From Onchocerca lupi (lineage: Eukaryota; Nematoda; Chromadorea; Rhabditida; Onchocercidae), in the NCBI GenBank assembly GCA_028564675.1, contig JAOVVO010000101.1, positions 62,001 to 126,000 of the forward strand: a stretch of DNA of 64,000 nucleotides, written 5' to 3'. The notes below the pieces were generated by a model. It was given only the letters and a program-made list of their open reading frames with translations. It did no database searches and had not been told where the DNA came from. Position numbers and translations under genes: made by a program. How positions within the stretch are numbered: position 1 is the stretch's first letter; the number at the start of each line of letters is the position of its first letter. This document shows positions 37,461-51,473 of this stretch, piece after piece.

Positions 37461-40400
37461 ACATAGCTGTTCTCATCCGGACGATGAGAATGTTTCATTT
37501 CGAATTTCCGAAGAGCAGATATTTCGTGATATTTTCAATTATATTGATGTATGTGGAACTATATGATTTACTGCTTACATTTTGCTCAAAACAAATGAGC
37601 TACTGATATTTACAATTTTTATTTATGGCTTATTTCAGTTTCTTTTTGGCATAATTAAGCCAAAAAGAGTATTTTTCATGGCTATCGATGGCGTAGCACC
37701 ACGCGCTAAGATGAACCAGCAGAGGGCGCGACGCTTTGTGTTTGTATTTATTTCATATTTTTTCAAATTTCCTCTATATTACTACTAAAATATTATATAT
37801 ATGTTTTCTGCTGATTCATCTTTTATATTTTTATTCATTGTTCTTATATTTATATTCGTTATTCAAACAGTAGAAATAGCTTTTAGATTTTTCTGCTTCA
37901 GGACTGGTTTATTCCAAACATTATGATTTTAGTTCTCATACTTATGTAAAATGCAACTATAGGAATTATAACATAATTGCTATATCCTTTCCTTCCTCAG
38001 GATAATGTTGAGGGGAGGAAAGATTAAAATGAATTACTTTTTTTTTATCTTTGAAGGTCCGCGAAAAACGCAGAAGAAGCTCTAAATAAAGCAAGAAAGA
38101 AAGGAGTACAAATTCCGGATGAGAAACCGTTTGATTCGAATTGCATTACCCCAGGTTCCGTGATGGCATATTATATGATATTATGGGACGAGTTCATGTT
38201 TCTGATAGTTTTAATGCTATATTATGCTCTACTTTAAAAAGAACTAATCTTCATTTTTCTTTCTGAAATATTCCCCAGTCAAACATCAGCTTTAATTGAT
38301 GGCAGTGCAGTTAATGAAAAGTCATCTTAAAATCTTTCGAAATTTTCAATATAACGAGTTTTATCCGCGTATAAATGAATAACATAGCAAGGGATTATCC
38401 GCATATTGATGCAGAGCCATTAGAATAACATTTGCGAATCCACAGAATAATATTTGTCATTTGATTAGTGAAATTATATTGATTAAGGTACTCAATTTAT
38501 GGCTCGTCTCCATGAACAATTACAATATTTTGTACAGATGAAAATTACTACAGACAGTTCTTGGCAGGGATTACGGATATATCTTTCTGGCCACAATGTT
38601 AGTTATACTTGATATATATATTTTTTATCATAGTAGTACTGAAGAACCGCAATCCTAAACTAAATCTTTTTACTCAGAATTCAAAGCAAGTATTTTAATT
38701 TCTGATTAGTCGAAGTTTATTGTCGGCTTCCCGCGATTGTTGATAATTTAATGTAGAGTTCATCGAATTGGTATCTTTCATGTTATTGTTTATGAAGTCT
38801 TATATATTTTGCAGTGTCCTGGAGAAGGTGAACATAAAATAATGGATTTTATACGTAGTGAAAGAAGTCGTTCTGATTACGATATTAACACAAGACATTG
38901 TCTGTATGGTCTTGATGCAGATTTGGTAAGTTTCTTTCATGTTTTTGATGACTACCTATGAAGAGCTGATAGAATTATAATCTTTAATGTTATATTTAGA
39001 TAATGCTGGGAATGTGTTCACATGAGCCTCATTTTGCTTTACTGCGAGAAGAAGTGAAATTTGGACGGCAAAAACATCGTAACGGAAAACATAGGTCAGT
39101 TTTGCGCTTCATATTCATTAGTTGGAAAAATTATAATATGTGACTATTAGATAACAGTCAGTTCTGATTTGGAAGAGATTAAAATTTTCTGTTGCTATGT
39201 GACTGAAAGTTTCTAGTTCTTTGCATAGAATTTTTTAGCCATTTTTATGTTTTCCAGATGTACTGAATGAAATTTTTTTTATTTCGTTTATTGGGACATT
39301 CAACTGTGGTAGCTGAAAGTTTCAAATTAGGATCAAGAAATAAATTTGATGAAATTTTTCCATCAAATTTCATCTGAAATTTCAGAATGGAAGTGAATGA
39401 AATAACATTTCATTTATTGCATCTTTCTTTGCTCCGGGAATATCTTTCATGGGAATTTCATTCATTAAAGGTGATTTTTTTATCTTTGGCGTTCCCTACT
39501 TTTGCAAAATTTTTTTTAAAAATCTTACACTATTTGAAAATTCGATGAAACGTTGTTTCAAATTTTGGGAAAAACTACCATTTGATTACGATCTGGAATC
39601 GGTGATTGATGATTGGGTACTTATGGGTTTTCTCATTGGCAATGACTTTATACCTCATCTCCCTCATGTTCATATACATGAAGATGCTTTACCGCTTCTT
39701 TACGCTACCTATAATGAAGTGTTACCTCAGTTAGACGGTGAGCATATTTTCATCCCATTAATTTTATTATAAATTGTCAAGCTAATAATTTTAACAGAAG
39801 AAAAAAAAAGAAAGCGAACCTATTCATTAACTGCTAATAATAAAAAAATGATTGCGAAATGGCTATACTGAATGTGTTCTAATGATTTTGGTAACAACGC
39901 ATTAACACTGTTTAGGTTATATCAATGAAGCGGGTATTTTAAATTTGAAACGTTTTGAAATTTTCTTGAAAAATTTTGCAAAGAATGATAGAAAAAATTT
40001 CATCGAACAAATGGATGATGAAGCCTATCTTAATTCGAAAAGAACATCGAATGCTTGGAAGAATAGTCCTTTTACTTCTCGGCAGAATTGTGTTTGTTTT
40101 TCTTTTTTTTTTTTTCGAATAAAATTTGGATATTTTCGAGTTTAGGATCTTTCGGTTCTTATTGTTTGGTATTTTTATTGTGAGCTGAATAGAGAATTCG
40201 ATTAATCATCAATGACATTTTTCATTTTTTTAATAGTTATTCTTCAGCATTTGGATATTTTAGGATGAAAATTTACAACCGTTCGATCTTTCTGATGTTG
40301 AAAAAGCTGAAAGTACTGAAAAAGATTCTCATAAAGGAGCATTTGATTCGGATAGTAATAGTTCTGAAGAATGTATAGAAAGTGTTAGTTCAAGAAATAT

Positions 40401-43400
40401 GACCGCTGTTGAGACATTATCTCGTAAGTTCTTGAATATTTGGGAGCGAAGAGTTTACTGGTTAATTGTTTTGCTGCTGAGTTTCAAAAATAGTTTTATC
40501 TAGATGGATATTTTGGTCTGGACAAAAATTCAGATAACGATTCGTCAACTGCTGTATTAGATGACGAAAGCTATGAAAATGATTGTGATGTAAGTTTAAA
40601 ATTACTAGCATTCAATCAATATGACTTCTATATTCTATTTTACAGTGTTGATTATGACATGAGCCATGGGATATTTCTATAAATTATTCTTAAATCATTT
40701 TTATTGCAGATATCTTGGACTCCAGTAGTCAATCGAGCCTTTAAGAATCACAAACGTGACTATTATAACGATAAGATGAAGTATAGCAACATAAGTAAGG
40801 AAGAACTGCGTGAACAGGCTGAAGGATACATTCGTGCAATTCAATGGAATTTACATTACTATTATCATGGATGTTGTAGTTGGAGCTGGTACATATTTTT
40901 CAGAAGATTATACTTTTCAAATAAATTCGAATTTGATTTGGTATTAGTTCTTTTGTTTCCAGGTTTTATCCACATCATTATGCTCCTTATATATCCGATG
41001 TTTCTGATTTCGCCGAAATGAAACTGAATTTCGAGTTGAATGAACCATTCAAGCCATTTGAGCAGTTGTTGGCTGTTTTGCCTGCAGCTAGTGCCGATTG
41101 TTTGCCACCTCCTTATCGAGTAATAAATTTAGAATTGTTTTTCAGAATTACCTGAGAAATATCATTTTATCAATAATTTCATTTCTAATCATATAAAGTT
41201 AAACGTATATATCGTATATGTCCACCGCAAGATGTAGTCTCAGTCTTTTCATGAAAATTCCAACAGCAGAAATAGTAATTCGTATTTTTATTTATATATC
41301 ATAAATTTACAATCTAGGAACTTATGAGTGACCCAAAAAGTCCAATCATTGACTTTTATCCGGATCAATTCGACACTGATTTGAATGGCAAAAAAAATGA
41401 TTGGGAAGCGGTTGTTTTGATACCATTCATTAAGGAAGATCGTCTTCTGCAAGCCATTGCTGTCAAAGACCTTTTATTAACCGATGAGGTAATTTCTTTT
41501 TTCTTTTGAGTCGTTATTTTGCAGTTAACATTTGTTTTTGGATGTGTAGATGAATTAAATATTTAAAGGAACGACAGAGAAACGTACATGGTCCTCATCT
41601 ACTATTTAGTTATGACCCTACATCATCACATATTTTAAAATCTACGTTTCCTGGCATTTTTCCTGATATTCAAGAATGCACTTCAAAGTAAGTGGTACTT
41701 ATTCATTTTGTTGCGCGAATTTTTGAAATATTCAGATTTTTCGATCCTTATTTGAAGTTTTTTCTTTTTTTTTTTTTTCACAAATGAATTATTTTAGAGT
41801 AGAAAAAATAGAAATGAATCACTTTCGTATATCACGTGATCAAATAGTGCATGGCCTATTACCTGGAGTCAAGCTGGATGTTGTATTTCCTGGCTTTCCC
41901 ACAATGAAATATATACCTCATATTGCTGAGCTTCAATTTGCGGATATCAAAGTCTTTCAACAACCATCTAAAAAGCAATCGATGATTCTTAAAATTACAA
42001 ACAGACCAGAATTTGAAAAGGTTGATTTTATAAATTCATGTGATGGATTTTCCCGATTGAATTTGAAATAGCATCAGGCTAGGCTGTGTCGAAGCATCTC
42101 AAACACATGTCTTAGAAATGTTAAGCAAGTTGAAAAGATATTCATTTTTTGTTGGATAGTTAAATTTGGATGAAACCAGTGGTGATAACCAAAGGAACAC
42201 AAAAATGATCACAGATTTATGTGAAATGAAAATGACGCAGATTAGCTGTACTCGGCACTTAACCTCATTGCAGTAATAATCGCTAATTATTGACCAAAGA
42301 GTCTTGATGTTTAACGTTTGTAAATACTTGCACGGATATTAGATGTGAATGAACGACTGTAGACGCTAAATTTGTGCAAAATTTTACAGGACATGCTGGA
42401 GGTAGCATTTGATTTAATTGGAACAGAAGTACATGTGAATTGGCCTGTGCTTCAGAAAGTTTTTGTGCAAGAACTATGGACTTCTCAAAAAAAGTTCATC
42501 TTTTTAAATTTATGTCGCTCTTTCTATATGTTAGCTTAGTCGGAAGACTCAAAAAAAGTTCATCTTTTTAAATTTATGTCGCTCTCTCTGTATGTTAGCT
42601 TAGTCGGAAGAGGAATTGAATAAAGTGGTTTGGTGCCTAGTTTTGTGAACATCTTTCCAGAAGCCCATAAAATTATCGTGGAAGGTGTGCTATATTGAAT
42701 GAGCAAGACATCTTGTTGGTCGCGATCATAAAAGCGGTTCTTTTTCAGATACAGCAAAACTTCTGAGGAAGAAATTATTTGCGACATTCTTTCGGAAGAA
42801 GAACAAAATATGTACAGTAGTTATGTCAGTATAACTCGGAAAAAGTTAGCTTTTAAAACACTTGCTCTTAATCTTCTATGTCGTCATGCTGATTTGGCGA
42901 AATATTCAAACTTTTAAACTTGCCATCATGGATTCTTCAAGTTTGATTCCGTCATATTTGATTATATACAATCAAAATTTCCACTTCCACTTTTTTTATT
43001 CTAGTGAATTCGAAAGGAAAGGTATTGATGCTGGTGAACAGAAAGGTTTGGTTTTAGTTCGAACAATGCAAGGAATGCGGAAATGTTTCGAAGAGCAACA
43101 AGTGGTAATTAAGCGATCTTATGCTGATATCAGCAATACAATTCCCATATCATTGTCCCTTGTCGTACAGGTCAGTTTGTTGTTAATATTATATTCGTTT
43201 TATTGTATTCTATAGTAATTTAAACGACGCAGTATCAATATGAATTCGTGAAAACAAGATAGAATACGAAATTCTTGGAAGTTATATGAGATTTATTCAT
43301 CGTAACTTGAGACAAATCAATAACTCATGTAAGTAGCGATTGAAGTAGAGACATTGTGATTTCTCAGTTGTTCACTTCAGAATGCAGTGGAGGATTGGGA

Positions 43401-46400
43401 TTCTGCTTGTTCTCTTGAGGATGTATATCCAATTGATGCTCAAGTTTTCATTTCTTCCGTTGAGAGTAAATATTATGGTTTTTCTGGGTTTATCAAGGAA
43501 AATCATCTGGCAACGAAAGGTAGAGTACTTATGCTTTCTGAGAATGAACATTCATTTCTAATCTAGTTTATGAATCAGTATTTGTCACTGACAAATTCGT
43601 TATTTTCATTATAGGTACACTTATTGTTTCGTGTAAAATTTCATCAGCTGCGGATGTGAACTTCTACGATGTTATAGCGAATTATGATAATTATTCTTTG
43701 AAATGGTATAGCGTTTATGAAGTAGCAAGATTTTTGCATAGTAAGTTTAAAGTTTTTTTTTTTCTAGGAAAATGAACTTTTTCAAGTTTTTTTAATGTCA
43801 TTATTTGATGCTTGCTCGGTTCCTTTTTTTTTTTTTGCATTTTGCTTGGTTTCGGTTAAAAAAAAAGAAGTTTTGTAGCCACTGTTGATGTTGTTAGTCG
43901 TATAACTGGTTGTGTTTACATTTTATTGGATGATTATAATTTGGTATCATCAAGGAATACTCCGCCGAATAAAGTCAATATTGGTCTTGGATTGAAATTC
44001 ACAAAAAGAAATCAAATTGTTTGTTTTTTCCTTTATATTTCAGAATGTTTTAAAATTTAAATTTATTTGCTGTTAGTTTTTGAATTTCAATCTTATTTGG
44101 AATTACTGATAATTTAGAAAAAAAAAATTGCATGATTGATTTTCTTCAAAATGAATAAAGCTCTTTCAGATGCCTGATTTCACACATCGTTCTTCGGAAG
44201 GACATTGGTTATATTCGTCAAGAGCATTCGATATAATTCGAAATTACAAAATGAAGTATTGAGAAAATCAAAGAAAAACAAAATAATTTGAATTTAAATT
44301 GAAGTTACTATAATTAATATTAATGCGTTTCGGCCTATCCTTTGGTGCTTAATGCATCATAGTAGGATCTTCATGAGATTAATTTTTTTGCATTATCTTC
44401 TTCTTTGTTTTCATAACGAGAATCTGCAGGTATCCCGGAGTATTCAAACATCTCGAAAAACTGGATAGTTTTCAAGGACATATTCTTATCAAACAAATAT
44501 TCCCAGAATTTAAGGAGGAAGAATTAAATACAAAACTTAAAGGTAAATTTATCGTAAAAATCCTACTTATCATAATTCAAATATGCTTCCTCGGAGTTAA
44601 TTTCCATATAATTTCATTACAGCTTGTCATTAATAATTATTAATAGGTGACATTGAACAGCGCAATGCTATTATGTTATCTTTTTATGTTTTTCTTAATG
44701 TGTCGTTGATGTTTACATTATTTTCCTTTGTCGTGCATGCCATTCGAACTTCAGTGTGGTTTTTATAATACTCAAAAGAAAAACTAATGAACTAACCAGT
44801 GTAATATGCTTCAGAATTGAAAGAGTTTTTACACACTATTGTGCCAAACGGTGCTCTAGAATCAGCTGATGATACTTTTGTGGACTCTGGCATTTTGAAG
44901 GAACTCGAAAAACGAGTACAGATCGTTATCTCCAAAAACACATCAAAACAAACTTGTAAACGACTTGCGGTAAAACCCCGTGCTATTTTTATGGTACGTT
45001 ACTTTATATGGGATCAATGAAATCATTGTTGACGAAAAGATTTCGTAAATATTGCAAAGGATACGAAAGAACATGATGAAACATCTGTATTATTAAAATA
45101 GTAATATTCTTCAATAGCTCTCAAAAATAAAATTAGTTTAGACGGAATTGTGTAAAGGAGAGATTATGCCAGATCCAAAAGCTGAATTTCGTTTATTGGA
45201 TCGAGTCATTTGTGTCAAAAAACTCCGCACAGCTCCATTCGGCGAATTTGGTACTGTTATTGGACTACTTAACACACGATCGGGAAAGAAAATCGATGTA
45301 TTATTTGATAAACCGTTTTTTGGGGGCCGGATTATGCGGTTGGTTCCTTATTAATTTCTTTTTTGAGAAATATTCGATCTAGAATTTACTTTATGGAGTT
45401 GGAGTTACATATGAGTAGAATATATTTATAATTTGGGCCAAACAAAGATGGCAATACTGTTGTTGTTCAAGGAAGGCCAAGTAGGATGTATTAATGAGCC
45501 ATTTAATCAGTTGAATAATTTAAAAATGTGTATGAGATTTGCATCATGAGAATCTCGACGTGTTGATGCATGACTATATTAAAGCTGTAATGACGTCATC
45601 ATATAAACATATTCATTCACCATGCATTTCTTATAATGATTTTTTTTTTTTTGATTTATAAGATAATTGAGACAATACTGCTTTCCAGATAATATTGCTT
45701 TTTAGAAGTGACAAACCAAGCGGTGCTCGATTGTCGATGTCTTCACTGATTAACTTAACACATGGGAAGCGAGTGAGAAAAGAAATTCCAATGATTGAGC
45801 ACATCTTAAGGCCAGTTACAGCTAACCATGAACCAACGGATTTCCCATATAACATGTACTTTAGGGGTAGTGGATTTCATCAGCAGATTCCGTTTGGACC
45901 TTCTGAAACTGTTTCCACAAATAAAGTATCCATAAGGGAAACTGTAAGTTTTGAATTTTCTGCCTTCTCATATCACTTAAACTTATCTTATTTAATCCAT
46001 TTGATAATATTGATGCAGTGATTTTGGATGTAAACATTTTCAAGTTAGTTTTCAAATTTCAATACCTTTTTATATTGCAAATTAATAAATATTATAACTA
46101 GATTTTCTTTTTATCCGAATTTTTGCTTATCTGCCTGCCATTAATAATTTTGTCATCAAATCCCGGAACTTAGATCTGATTCTTGGTTTAATGCATCTTT
46201 TGATTAAAGGTGAACTCAGCTGCTGTTGCAATGCTTAACGAGAAGCGGAAACCACAAGCTAGGCCTCCACGTACATTTATGAACAATTCATTGGGTTCTG
46301 AACCTCAGGTAATTTTCTGATCCTTTTTATCCTAGTGATATTAGTTTATTCATTTGCTGTGATTGGTCAGATATTATTATGACTTCATCTTTTTTGCCTA

Positions 46401-47922
46401 AACGCATGGTTTTTTTTTTTTTGATGTTTCTTATTTGTTTGAAGTAAAATGATTCCAAGCAAATAAATCTTCATAAAAGAAAAGATTCGATGGAAGCGAT
46501 GGATCTATTGATCATTTCAAAATAATGAAATTATGTATCGGAAAACTTAAATTTGAAACACTTCAGGATTCAGAAGGAAAAGGTAAAACATTTGGAAACA
46601 AATCAAACACAAATGTGATTCGATATTCGGGAAAAATGAGACATTCATTTGGAGACGGAATAAACTTTGGAAAGATGGAAGCTAATAATAAGATAACAAA
46701 AAGTGATGATATTAGCGGAATTTCTTCATGCGATGGTTTTAATCCACATCGAGAATACGTATCACCAGAAGGAGTTTTTGAATTGCAGTCTACAGAGCAA
46801 AATTCAGCTTTTAGCAATTCTACATTTGATAAACTATTACGAAATCACGACAAAGCTTGGAACTCGTTAAAACAATCGAAAATCAGTGTTACTAAAAAGG
46901 CAAATTGCGAACAGCCTAGATTGAGTGGTGTCAGTAATGTCATTTTTAAACAACATGGTTTTGGTAAAAATATCGGCAGTCAATCTACCGGAGGTATGGT
47001 AGTTCATGATGATGATGAAAAAATGAAGAAAAACCATAAATTACGTTATGGATATCCACGAACATGGTTTGGATATCAATCCATGAAATCCAAAGATTAT
47101 CCTCCTTGCTCTTTTGAAGGAGTTTGTACAGAGCAGTCTAATTCTAAACCCATTCGGATCCAAAAACGGATGTTACCAGAGAAAAAAGCTAACACTGCAT
47201 CTTCTGCACCGATCACTCTATTAAAGAAAAACGATTTTCGGAATGTGGGAGCTGTGTTATTGTCAGCTTCTGGCGAAGGAGCAGAAGAATCTGAAAAAAC
47301 GGTGAAATCCAGAAATGAGAAACAAGAAACGGCGACTTTATGGGAAAGTAGTGTTGATGGATTAACTGAACAGCTCAGTAAACAAAGATTAGATATTTCA
47401 GAAGAATCAAGTAATGTGAGTAGACTGCCTGCTGCATATTTGTCACCCAATTCGATGGTTAGTATTAATTATTCTAAGATTTGCAATGTTATAATATTAC
47501 ATTGATTTCTATCCTTTTTTTGTGTCTATATAGTTAATAATGGTTAAGTGGGAAATTCTAAACTATGGAAAGATTAAAATTTAGAAAATTGTTTTCGCTA
47601 TAATCTTCAATATATCGAATTCAATTCCATGTTTTCCAAATGGTTTTTGCAGATCTCAAAGGAAAAAATTGTGCCACGAAAACCTGAACAAATGGATCAC
47701 GGTACTTCCATCATTTCTGCTGCAGCTATTGCAAGATCAGGTAAACTAGATGATATGGAAGAGGCGACTAAACCTGAAAACTATACAGAATTGAATTTAT
47801 CTGATAGAAGTTGCTCTGCTACAAATATGCCGGATTCTGCATCACCCTCGGACGTTTCTAGAACAAATAAAAGAAGACCTCGAAAATCTCGTGTAGTTGC
47901 AAATTTGGGATACGGCAGTTAG
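36871..47922 (+). CDS. xrn-1: 5'-3' exoribonuclease XRN1
   Basis: The main cytoplasmic nuclease degrading decapped 5'-monophosphate mRNA. Exons chain in phase to 1,708 codons (human XRN1 about 1,706): 36871-36945, 37417-37548, 37639-37739, 38057-38154, 38488-38597, 38815-38925, 39000-39094, 39386-39470, 39569-39737, 39916-40091, 40264-40423, 40504-40589, 40710-40888, 40963-41119, 41318-41488, 41569-41687, 41798-42020, 42390-42529, 42749-42844, 43005-43170, 43381-43519, 43615-43740, 43879-44018, 44170-44255, 44430-44542, 44815-44993, 45142-45338, 45706-45943, 46210-46308, 46567-47457, 47653-47922. The start MGVPKFYRWISERYPCLSEV is diagnostic. Active-site acidic motifs are LYLDMNGIIH, PGEGEHKIMDFIR, GLDADLIML and GNDFIPHLPH, with the basic pocket DGVAPRAKMNQQR. 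PAZ/KOW/SH3-like parts follow (NIGLGLKF; GEFGTVIG; LSMSSLINLTHG). Then come a Ser/Lys-rich disordered tail and the end RRPRKSRVVANLGYGS, as in animal XRN1. Oddities: intron 8 lacks AG, the donor of exon 18 is duplicated, and the acceptor of exon 30 is uncertain (46481 or 46567). Confidence 0.95.
42484..42611 (+). repeat. 64-bp tandem duplication across an xrn-1 exon end
   Basis: Two adjacent copies, 42484-42547 and 42548-42611, match at 62 of 64 positions by eye. The first copy contains the last part of xrn-1 exon 18 and its donor ATAT/GTTAGC (exon end 42529). The second copy repeats the same donor within the intron. Confidence 0.85.
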
Positions 47923-49327
47923 GAAAAAAAGAATGATCTTTGATATATTATTCAGTGTTTTCAACCTCAAATGTGAGAGAAGAAAAAAAACCACTGATAA
48001 TTTGGAATCACTAAAAAAGAAAGGGAGAATGAAAGAAATATGTTAGGTTTGATGGATTACATGTAAATCTTGGCAAAGCATGCGATTTAAAAACAATTTT
48101 TTGCCTTATTATTTTTTATTAATAAGATAATGATCCCAAACTTTATTTAAATATTTAATGATAATTATAATTAAGCTATCCATGCCATATTAGTGGATTG
48201 ATCATTATTATGAGGATGACAAGGAAAATATCTGTAATTACGCGTAAGTAACTGTCTTTCTTATAATTTCATAAATCTGAATTTACACAAAGCCTATTCT
48301 TTTCACACGTACATGACAAAACGAAAGGATCCAGTAAGCAAATGCATGCGATTGAAAAAATGGCAGTGTTATAGGTTACTTATCAGTAAGATTTACTAGA
48401 TTATTACTATTTAAATTTTACATAAGGTTGCATTAATCCGAAGACTGTATTGTATATCTATGAGGAAATCATGTTTCATTCTGTAATTTACTTTTAATGC
48501 ATTTGTGTTTATTTCAAATTCAGAAACAATATCACGTATAACGTGTCATCATGAATAAATCAATAAATTCCGCGATCGGATCTGATTTCCTTTCACTGAA
48601 TGAATTTTTCCTTTCTATAATAGGATTGTCAGTTTGTCTCTTAAGATATGATTTGATAATCTGGTTAGAACATTTTCATTGTTTATCTCTTTCCCCAATC
48701 CGTCCAATCTTTAAGTATGATGCAAATTTCCAGTCAAATATTTCGAATTACAGTCCAAACGTTGGAAATATCATTCAGTTGACGATTACTGTAGAACAGG
48801 TCAGTTTTTGAATATTTATGGATTGCTGCAAAATTAAAGGAAACGCAAATATTTATTTAACCATAGGAAAATGAACACATAAAATGTTGTACCGGAAGGC
48901 GAATAATAAAAGAAAAATAATTTGGAAAATACACTTTTTAAGCCACAAGGGCATTATCATAACGAAATATTAAAAAATCTCGGAACAAGACAAGAATATA
49001 ATGAATGTTGAAGAAAAGATCGAGTTCATGCACTCAATTATAGCTCCTATGGATTACTACTACCATATCCATCATTACTGCATCGAAATATTAAGCATCG
49101 CTAAATTATCTCCTACCGTTCCCCTCTCAGTTATTTCATTCTTTTTTATTAGGAATATTACTGGCTAACATACAACAAGATAAAATGCAGTACAATGAAT
49201 ATCGAAGGAAATCATGGCTTGGTTTATAGCTGGTAGTAAAAAAAAGTTGACTCCCGCGAATTCTCGAAAAAGCCATATAAACTATAAATTGAAGGATGAA
49301 AAATGCAGATGCAAATGTACCAGCTAC

Positions 49328-49367
<40 letters not shown>

Positions 49368-50899
49368 AAAATATATATATATATATAGATAGATAGAGAG
49401 ATTTCTGTATAATCGGTGTGATATTTTCTGATCTTAAAAAATTATCTGTCCGACTTATTGTTGGGTAATTCTTTTTTTTTTTTTTTGCTTGCATAACTAT
49501 AGAGACATCTATGCGTATTTGAAGAAATACCCGAACCTGAGTAATTTTCTGGCAGTAATAAAATATATAGTAACCTGATTATAAAATAGTAAATCCATGG
49601 GATAAAAATAATTTCTAAGAGAAAAAGGAGGAAATAGAAATAAAGTTGGCAGCAACCAAAAATGCATTTCAGTATCATACCAAACATAATTACAAGAATA
49701 AAAAGAGGAGGAAAAGAGAAAAGAAAGAGAGATGAAAAAAAGAACTGATAATAAAAATAGAACAGTAAAGGAATTCAAATAACATTATTTGAATATGAAC
49801 GTATGGATATTACTATTTACTTTAAGGTGAATGTTATCAAGTATTGGCAAGCTTTTTGACGGGATTTAGGACTTCTTTTCTCGTTTAAAATGTATGGACA
49901 AAATAATTAAATAAATAGAGAATTACAAATGATGGAAGAAAAAGAGAAATCAAATAGATGCTCAATAACTGAATTTTACAATAGCATGAAAAAGTACGAA
50001 AATTCACATGGATAAAGATTCTCAAGGTATGACAACATTTTACAACACTAAATGAAAAATGATTGAAAAACATTGCCCCATTCCCAATGCTTTCTACATA
50101 CAATCTAAATTATCTACCATAAAACCAAAAGTCATTTCATTCCCTCCACTTTCTTCCCTTTCTATATCCTCCTTATACTTCCTTGGTCTTTTAGAATTTT
50201 CAATTTTCAGTATCAGAATCGAATATTCGAGAAGCCAGTATCTTGTTCCCGAAACAGCAGCAAAGTAATAAAGGGAACTGCAACTTAACAATAATGTTTT
50301 AATGAATCCTAGGAAAAAAAAAAAATTAAAGCATTTCATGAAATCAATCTAATTTCATTCACATTTCTGTCTTATATATGAGGTATGCAAACGGTGAATA
50401 TTATCATCGAAGCATCTTCCTGAAGACTACGAATACTAAACTAAATAAGGTGATAGCAAGTACTGCTGAAGTTAAGATATATTGACAAACCTTGACAAAA
50501 TTTCAAATAAAACTAGTCAAAACTCTGTGCTAATTAAATTATTAAAATGCTTCTTCAATTCTACCATAAATTCTCCCACAATACCATTGACTGAGGTGAA
50601 GGAAAAAAGAGAAGAAAGGGAGGGACCACTGTTTACCCCAGTCCTCTGTATATAACAGACAAGAATTATAAAATAATATACATAAAAATGACAATGAATA
50701 ACATAAAACAATGATAAACAAGAAAACAAACGGAAAACTCTATCCCAGAGGAATGGCATTTACCCAATACAGCGGTCTCTAGTATGAAATAATCACAATA
50801 ATGATATAAATATAATAATAATAGTAATAGTAATAATAATGATAAGTATTATCATCATCACCGTAATCAAAAATAAAATGACAAGTAGCGCTGTGAATT
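47923..50899. other. Convergent intergenic region with microsatellites
   Basis: About 3 kb between the 3' end of xrn-1 and daf-5. It is very AT-rich and holds 3' UTR sequence, homopolymer runs and simple repeats. Short ORFs such as 48551-48811 and 49509-49778 look like chance, since they lack splice sites and biased codon use. No gene was recognised. Confidence 0.45.
49330..49388. repeat. (AT)n microsatellite
   Basis: A nearly pure TA dinucleotide run of about 59 bp, interrupted near 49361-49371, grading into GATA-like repeats at 49388-49400. Confidence 0.9.
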
Positions 50900-50988
50900 C
50901 TAAACTGTCGCAACAAAACGATTTATAGTCGGAGCTCCGACCTCGGCCTGCTGCAAACCCGTAGTAGAAACGAGATCGGTAGCACTGA
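50900..50988 (-). CDS. Possible alternative last exon of daf-5
   Basis: A compact patch of about 50% GC in otherwise AT-rich DNA. On the minus strand it follows an acceptor-like TTTGTTAG (with a second AG, TCAG, four bases on) and reads 28 codons, SATDLVSTTGLQQAEVGAPT then INRFVATV, to a TAG at 50902-50900. It lies 0.5 kb downstream of the annotated daf-5 stop. Phase-1 joining to a GT donor inside daf-5 exon 3 would give an alternative C-terminus. It could instead be a separate conserved element. Confidence 0.35.
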
Positions 50989-51473
50989 CTAACAAATTTA
51001 AAGAAATTATACTAATGAAGCAATCTCAACATTACTGAATTTCTAGATCGAACAAAACGAAAAGCAGATGTCGAAATCCTTAATCCTTTCGAGTGATTTT
51101 CTTGTTTCAAACAGTCCAAACCTCGATGCATTTTTTTTTATCCGAAATTCTGTTCCATGTTATAAGAAATCCTTTTATGGTTCAGCAAAAAAAGAAAAAA
51201 GAATTCCCTTCTCCAATTAAAACACTGACTTTTTTAGATATCAACTTTTTCCCCTTCTGATATGAGTAATCTTTCTTCAGCAAAGAAAACAAAGGATGAT
51301 TAAGGATTAATGCTTTCAACACCACCGTCATACTATTATTCACCGGTTCGGATATTGAGGTTGTAAAAATGGAAGGAAGAAAAAGCAAAAATGAATAAAT
51401 CAATCAGGTAGCGATTACGCAGAAGGAAGTAAATAAGAACATTTCATTCCTTTTTTTTTTTTTCGTCTTCTTT

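Noticed and set aside
39449..39772. Continuous 107-codon frame through the xrn-1 intron
   Set aside because: Its first 40 codons are out of frame with exon 8 and Phe/Lys-rich with no counterpart in XRN1. Only the part after 39569 is coding.
45631..45855. Minus-strand 74-codon ORF
   Set aside because: Antisense to an xrn-1 exon that has clear homology to other XRN1 proteins.
48551..48811. Plus-strand 86-codon ORF downstream of xrn-1
   Set aside because: AT-driven hydrophobic composition, no splice context, no recognised family.
49442..49778. Two hydrophobic minus-strand ORFs
   Set aside because: Phe/Leu-rich translations of purine-rich simple sequence; typical chance ORFs in this base composition.
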